The notes under the pieces: model-generated
Told to the model about the DNA's origin: nothing
The model's database searches: none
What the model saw: the letters and a program-made list of their open reading frames with translations, nothing else
Part shown: positions 62,313 through 64,000 of the stretch, piece by piece
Position numbering within the stretch: position 1 is the stretch's first letter
How the letters are laid out: every line of letters begins with the position of its first letter
Translations under genes and position numbers: made by a program
Source of the DNA: Lentibacillus siamensis
GTDB taxonomy: Bacteria > Bacillota > Bacilli > Bacillales > Amphibacillaceae
Assembly (NCBI RefSeq): GCF_039522605.1
Contig: NZ_BAAADS010000016.1
Coordinates: 124,001-188,000, forward strand
DNA length: 64,000 nucleotides
Reading direction: 5' to 3'

Positions 62313-63755
62313 TTACAGAATTGGTGACAGCAACCGGGAAATGGACTCCTTAAAACGAATCCCAATTGACCGTCTTTCATAAAGTTTTTTTGTCATGACT
62401 GTGGACAGATCCAAATCATCGTTATAAGCATCAACAAGGCGTGATGCAAGCCCTTTGTCATACAGAAAAGCATTAACTTCAAAATTGAGGCGGAAACTCC
62501 GCACATCAATATTCGCTGTTCCAACTGATGCAATTTTTCCATCGACAATAATTGTCTTGGCATGCAGGAAACCATTTTGATAAATATACGCTTCTGCCCC
62601 TGCATTAAGCAAATCACCTAGATAGGACAGCGTTGCCCAGTAGACAAACGGATGATCCGGCTTATTCGGGATCATTATTTTGACATGAACCCCTGACAGG
62701 GCAGCAATCCGCAATGCATCTTTCAGGCTCTCATCCGGTATAAAGTATGGTGTCTGGATGTAAATATATTCTTTCGCCGACATAATCATTTTAATATACC
62801 CGTTTTTGATCTGCTCCCAATCAGAATCCGGCCCGCTGGAAACAATTTGGATGCCGACATCGCCGCTGACCTTCCCGCTGTAAAACCTGTCTGCATATCC
62901 GATATGATTTCGTGATGCCTGATTCCAGTCGAGTACAAAACGGGTCTGCATGTTATTGACGGCGTCCCCGCTGATACGCAGGTGTGTATCCCGCCAATAG
63001 CCGAATTTCCGATTTTTCCCCAGGTACTCATCTCCTATGTTAAATCCACCGATATAGCCAATTTCACCATCTATTATCGCCAACTTCCGGTGATTTCGAT
63101 AATTAATTTTAAAATTGACTTTCGGTATCTTCGGCGGAAAAAACGATTCAACATGTGCGCCAGCTTTTCTTAACCGATGGATAAATTTCCTGCTGATTCC
63201 GCGCGAGCCCATATCATCGTAAAGAACCCGGACCTCCACTCCCTCATTCGCTTTTTTGATGAGGATGCTGGCGATTTTCTGACCAAGCTCATCATGCCTG
63301 AGTATGTAATAAAGGAGATGGATATGATCCTTTGCCCGTTCCAAATCTCTTATCAGTGCATCAAATTTTTCTTTTCCGTCCGTATATATTTCCACTGCAT
63401 TATCCTGGGTAAAAATCGCATCATCATTTCGCAAATGAAGATAATACAGATCCTCAAACTCAATCAGTGCCTTATTTTTATAGGAGAATCGGTTCTCTTC
63501 AATCGCCCGCAGCTGCTGCTGGACGGATTTTTTTACGCCTAATTTACTTTTGGTATCCCAGGTGAAAATCCGCTGCGAACTGATTCGCTTGCCAAAAATT
63601 AAATATAAAAAGAATCCGGCAATCGGAATAAATAAGAGCACCATCAGCCATGCCCAGGTTGCACTCGGATCTTTCCGTTCCAAAAAGATGATGGTCAGTG
63701 CCAACACAATGTTTGAAACAAGCGCTATCCCCAATAAAATTGAAGTAAGACTCAT
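62313..63755 (-). CDS. cls: Cardiolipin synthase
   Basis: Phospholipase D superfamily enzyme that joins two phosphatidylglycerols at the membrane. 480 residues: two N-terminal helices (about 2-25 and 33-52) and two HKD motifs (HRKLAIIDG and HAKTIIVDG). AGGAGG supports ATG 63755, not the frame's first start at 63803. B. subtilis has ClsA (YwnE) and ClsB (YwjE, near fadF); length and sequence do not let me decide which this corresponds to. Confidence 0.93.
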   Translation of the reverse strand: MSLTSILLGIALVSNIVLALTIIFLERKDPSATWAWLMVLLFIPIAGFFLYLIFGKRISSQRIFTWDTKSKLGVKKSVQQQLRAIEENRFSYKNKALIEFEDLYYLHLRNDDAIFTQDNAVEIYTDGKEKFDALIRDLERAKDHIHLLYYILRHDELGQKIASILIKKANEGVEVRVLYDDMGSRGISRKFIHRLRKAGAHVESFFPPKIPKVNFKINYRNHRKLAIIDGEIGYIGGFNIGDEYLGKNRKFGYWRDTHLRISGDAVNNMQTRFVLDWNQASRNHIGYADRFYSGKVSGDVGIQIVSSGPDSDWEQIKNGYIKMIMSAKEYIYIQTPYFIPDESLKDALRIAALSGVHVKIMIPNKPDHPFVYWATLSYLGDLLNAGAEAYIYQNGFLHAKTIIVDGKIASVGTANIDVRSFRLNFEVNAFLYDKGLASRLVDAYNDDLDLSTVMTKKLYERRSIGIRFKESISRLLSPIL

Positions 63756-63906
63756 GGATTGACCTCCTCTTCCCGAGCAAACAGAGTAACCATAATATAG
63801 CATACATTTTATTTTTTCGTTAGTGTTGTGGAGTTATGGAATTCTCTTACTTTTCTATTCCCAGAAAGTATCGTTTTCATTCCAACATTGTTTACTTTGA
63901 CAAAAT

Positions 63907-63949
63907 AAAAGGAGTAACCTGCCCGGAATCGGAAGGGTTACTCTTTTTC
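63907..63949. terminator. Terminator hairpin near the right edge
   Basis: GGAGTAACC pairs with GGGTTACTC; A run on the left and CTTTTT on the right. Probably ends the gene beyond the window edge or one convergent on cls. Confidence 0.7.
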
Positions 63950-64000
63950 GTTAATTCTACTCCCTCCCTTTTGTCCCTATAACTAAAATATGGAAATACT

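Overview
The window is chromosomal DNA of an endospore-forming Bacillaceae bacterium (Firmicutes). It carries spo0F, gerQ, a PBP2D-type pbpG and a run of genes in the order known from the Bacillus subtilis ywj/ywi/ywh/ywg/ywf/ywd region (murAB, tal, spo0F, pyrG, rpoE, acyl-CoA dehydrogenase, fadF, argS, ywiB, pbpG, ywhD, ywgA, ywfO, lipL, pta, hemQ, gerQ, ywdK, ywdI). Moderate GC, the dispersed intergenic repeats, a likely ectoine hydrolase and Na+-coupled transporters suggest the halophilic Virgibacillus/Lentibacillus/Oceanobacillus group; that placement is inference.

Layout. 0-5 kb: cell wall, pentose phosphate, phosphorelay and CTP synthesis genes, then RNA polymerase delta. 5.4-17.4 kb: one long minus-strand acyl-CoA operon (fadF, thiolase, 3-hydroxyacyl-CoA dehydrogenase, two acyl-CoA dehydrogenases, a MeaB-type GTPase, a TetR repressor and the B12-dependent mutase icmF), driven by a promoter with a palindromic operator between -35 and -10. 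It would convert isobutyryl-CoA to butyryl-CoA, oxidise that to acetyl-CoA and pass electrons to menaquinone; no enoyl-CoA hydratase is present. 17.5-24 kb: argS, ywiB, pbpG and ywhD, the last flanked by nested inverted repeats. 24.0-24.9 kb: no protein gene, but a promoter, a strongly foldable RNA and terminators, so a probable small RNA locus. 25-34 kb: conserved housekeeping and spore genes. 34-49 kb: accessory genes (YjiH membrane protein, ParE/Phd toxin-antitoxin, sugar reductase and acyltransferase, M24 hydrolase, Ku/LigD end joining, cystine transporter, OsmC, phosphoglucomutase). 49-64 kb: Na+/H+ antiporter, branched-chain amino acid carrier, RecQ, AmpS, HxlR, histidine ammonia-lyase, alanine/Na+ symporter, thioesterase and cardiolipin synthase.

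Two things stand out beyond ordinary annotation. First, hutH has a leader with a consensus-like promoter, a cre site, and a 24-codon leader ORF with two His codons whose stop codon lies inside an intrinsic terminator. This suggests translation-coupled attenuation suited to a catabolic gene. Second, at least seven intergenic spaces hold short tandem arrays with a 20-22 bp period (exactly 21 bp in the clearest), of unrelated sequence from place to place. Several other dispersed hairpin or MITE-like repeats occur. All functional assignments rest on reading the sequence and family knowledge; no database search was run.
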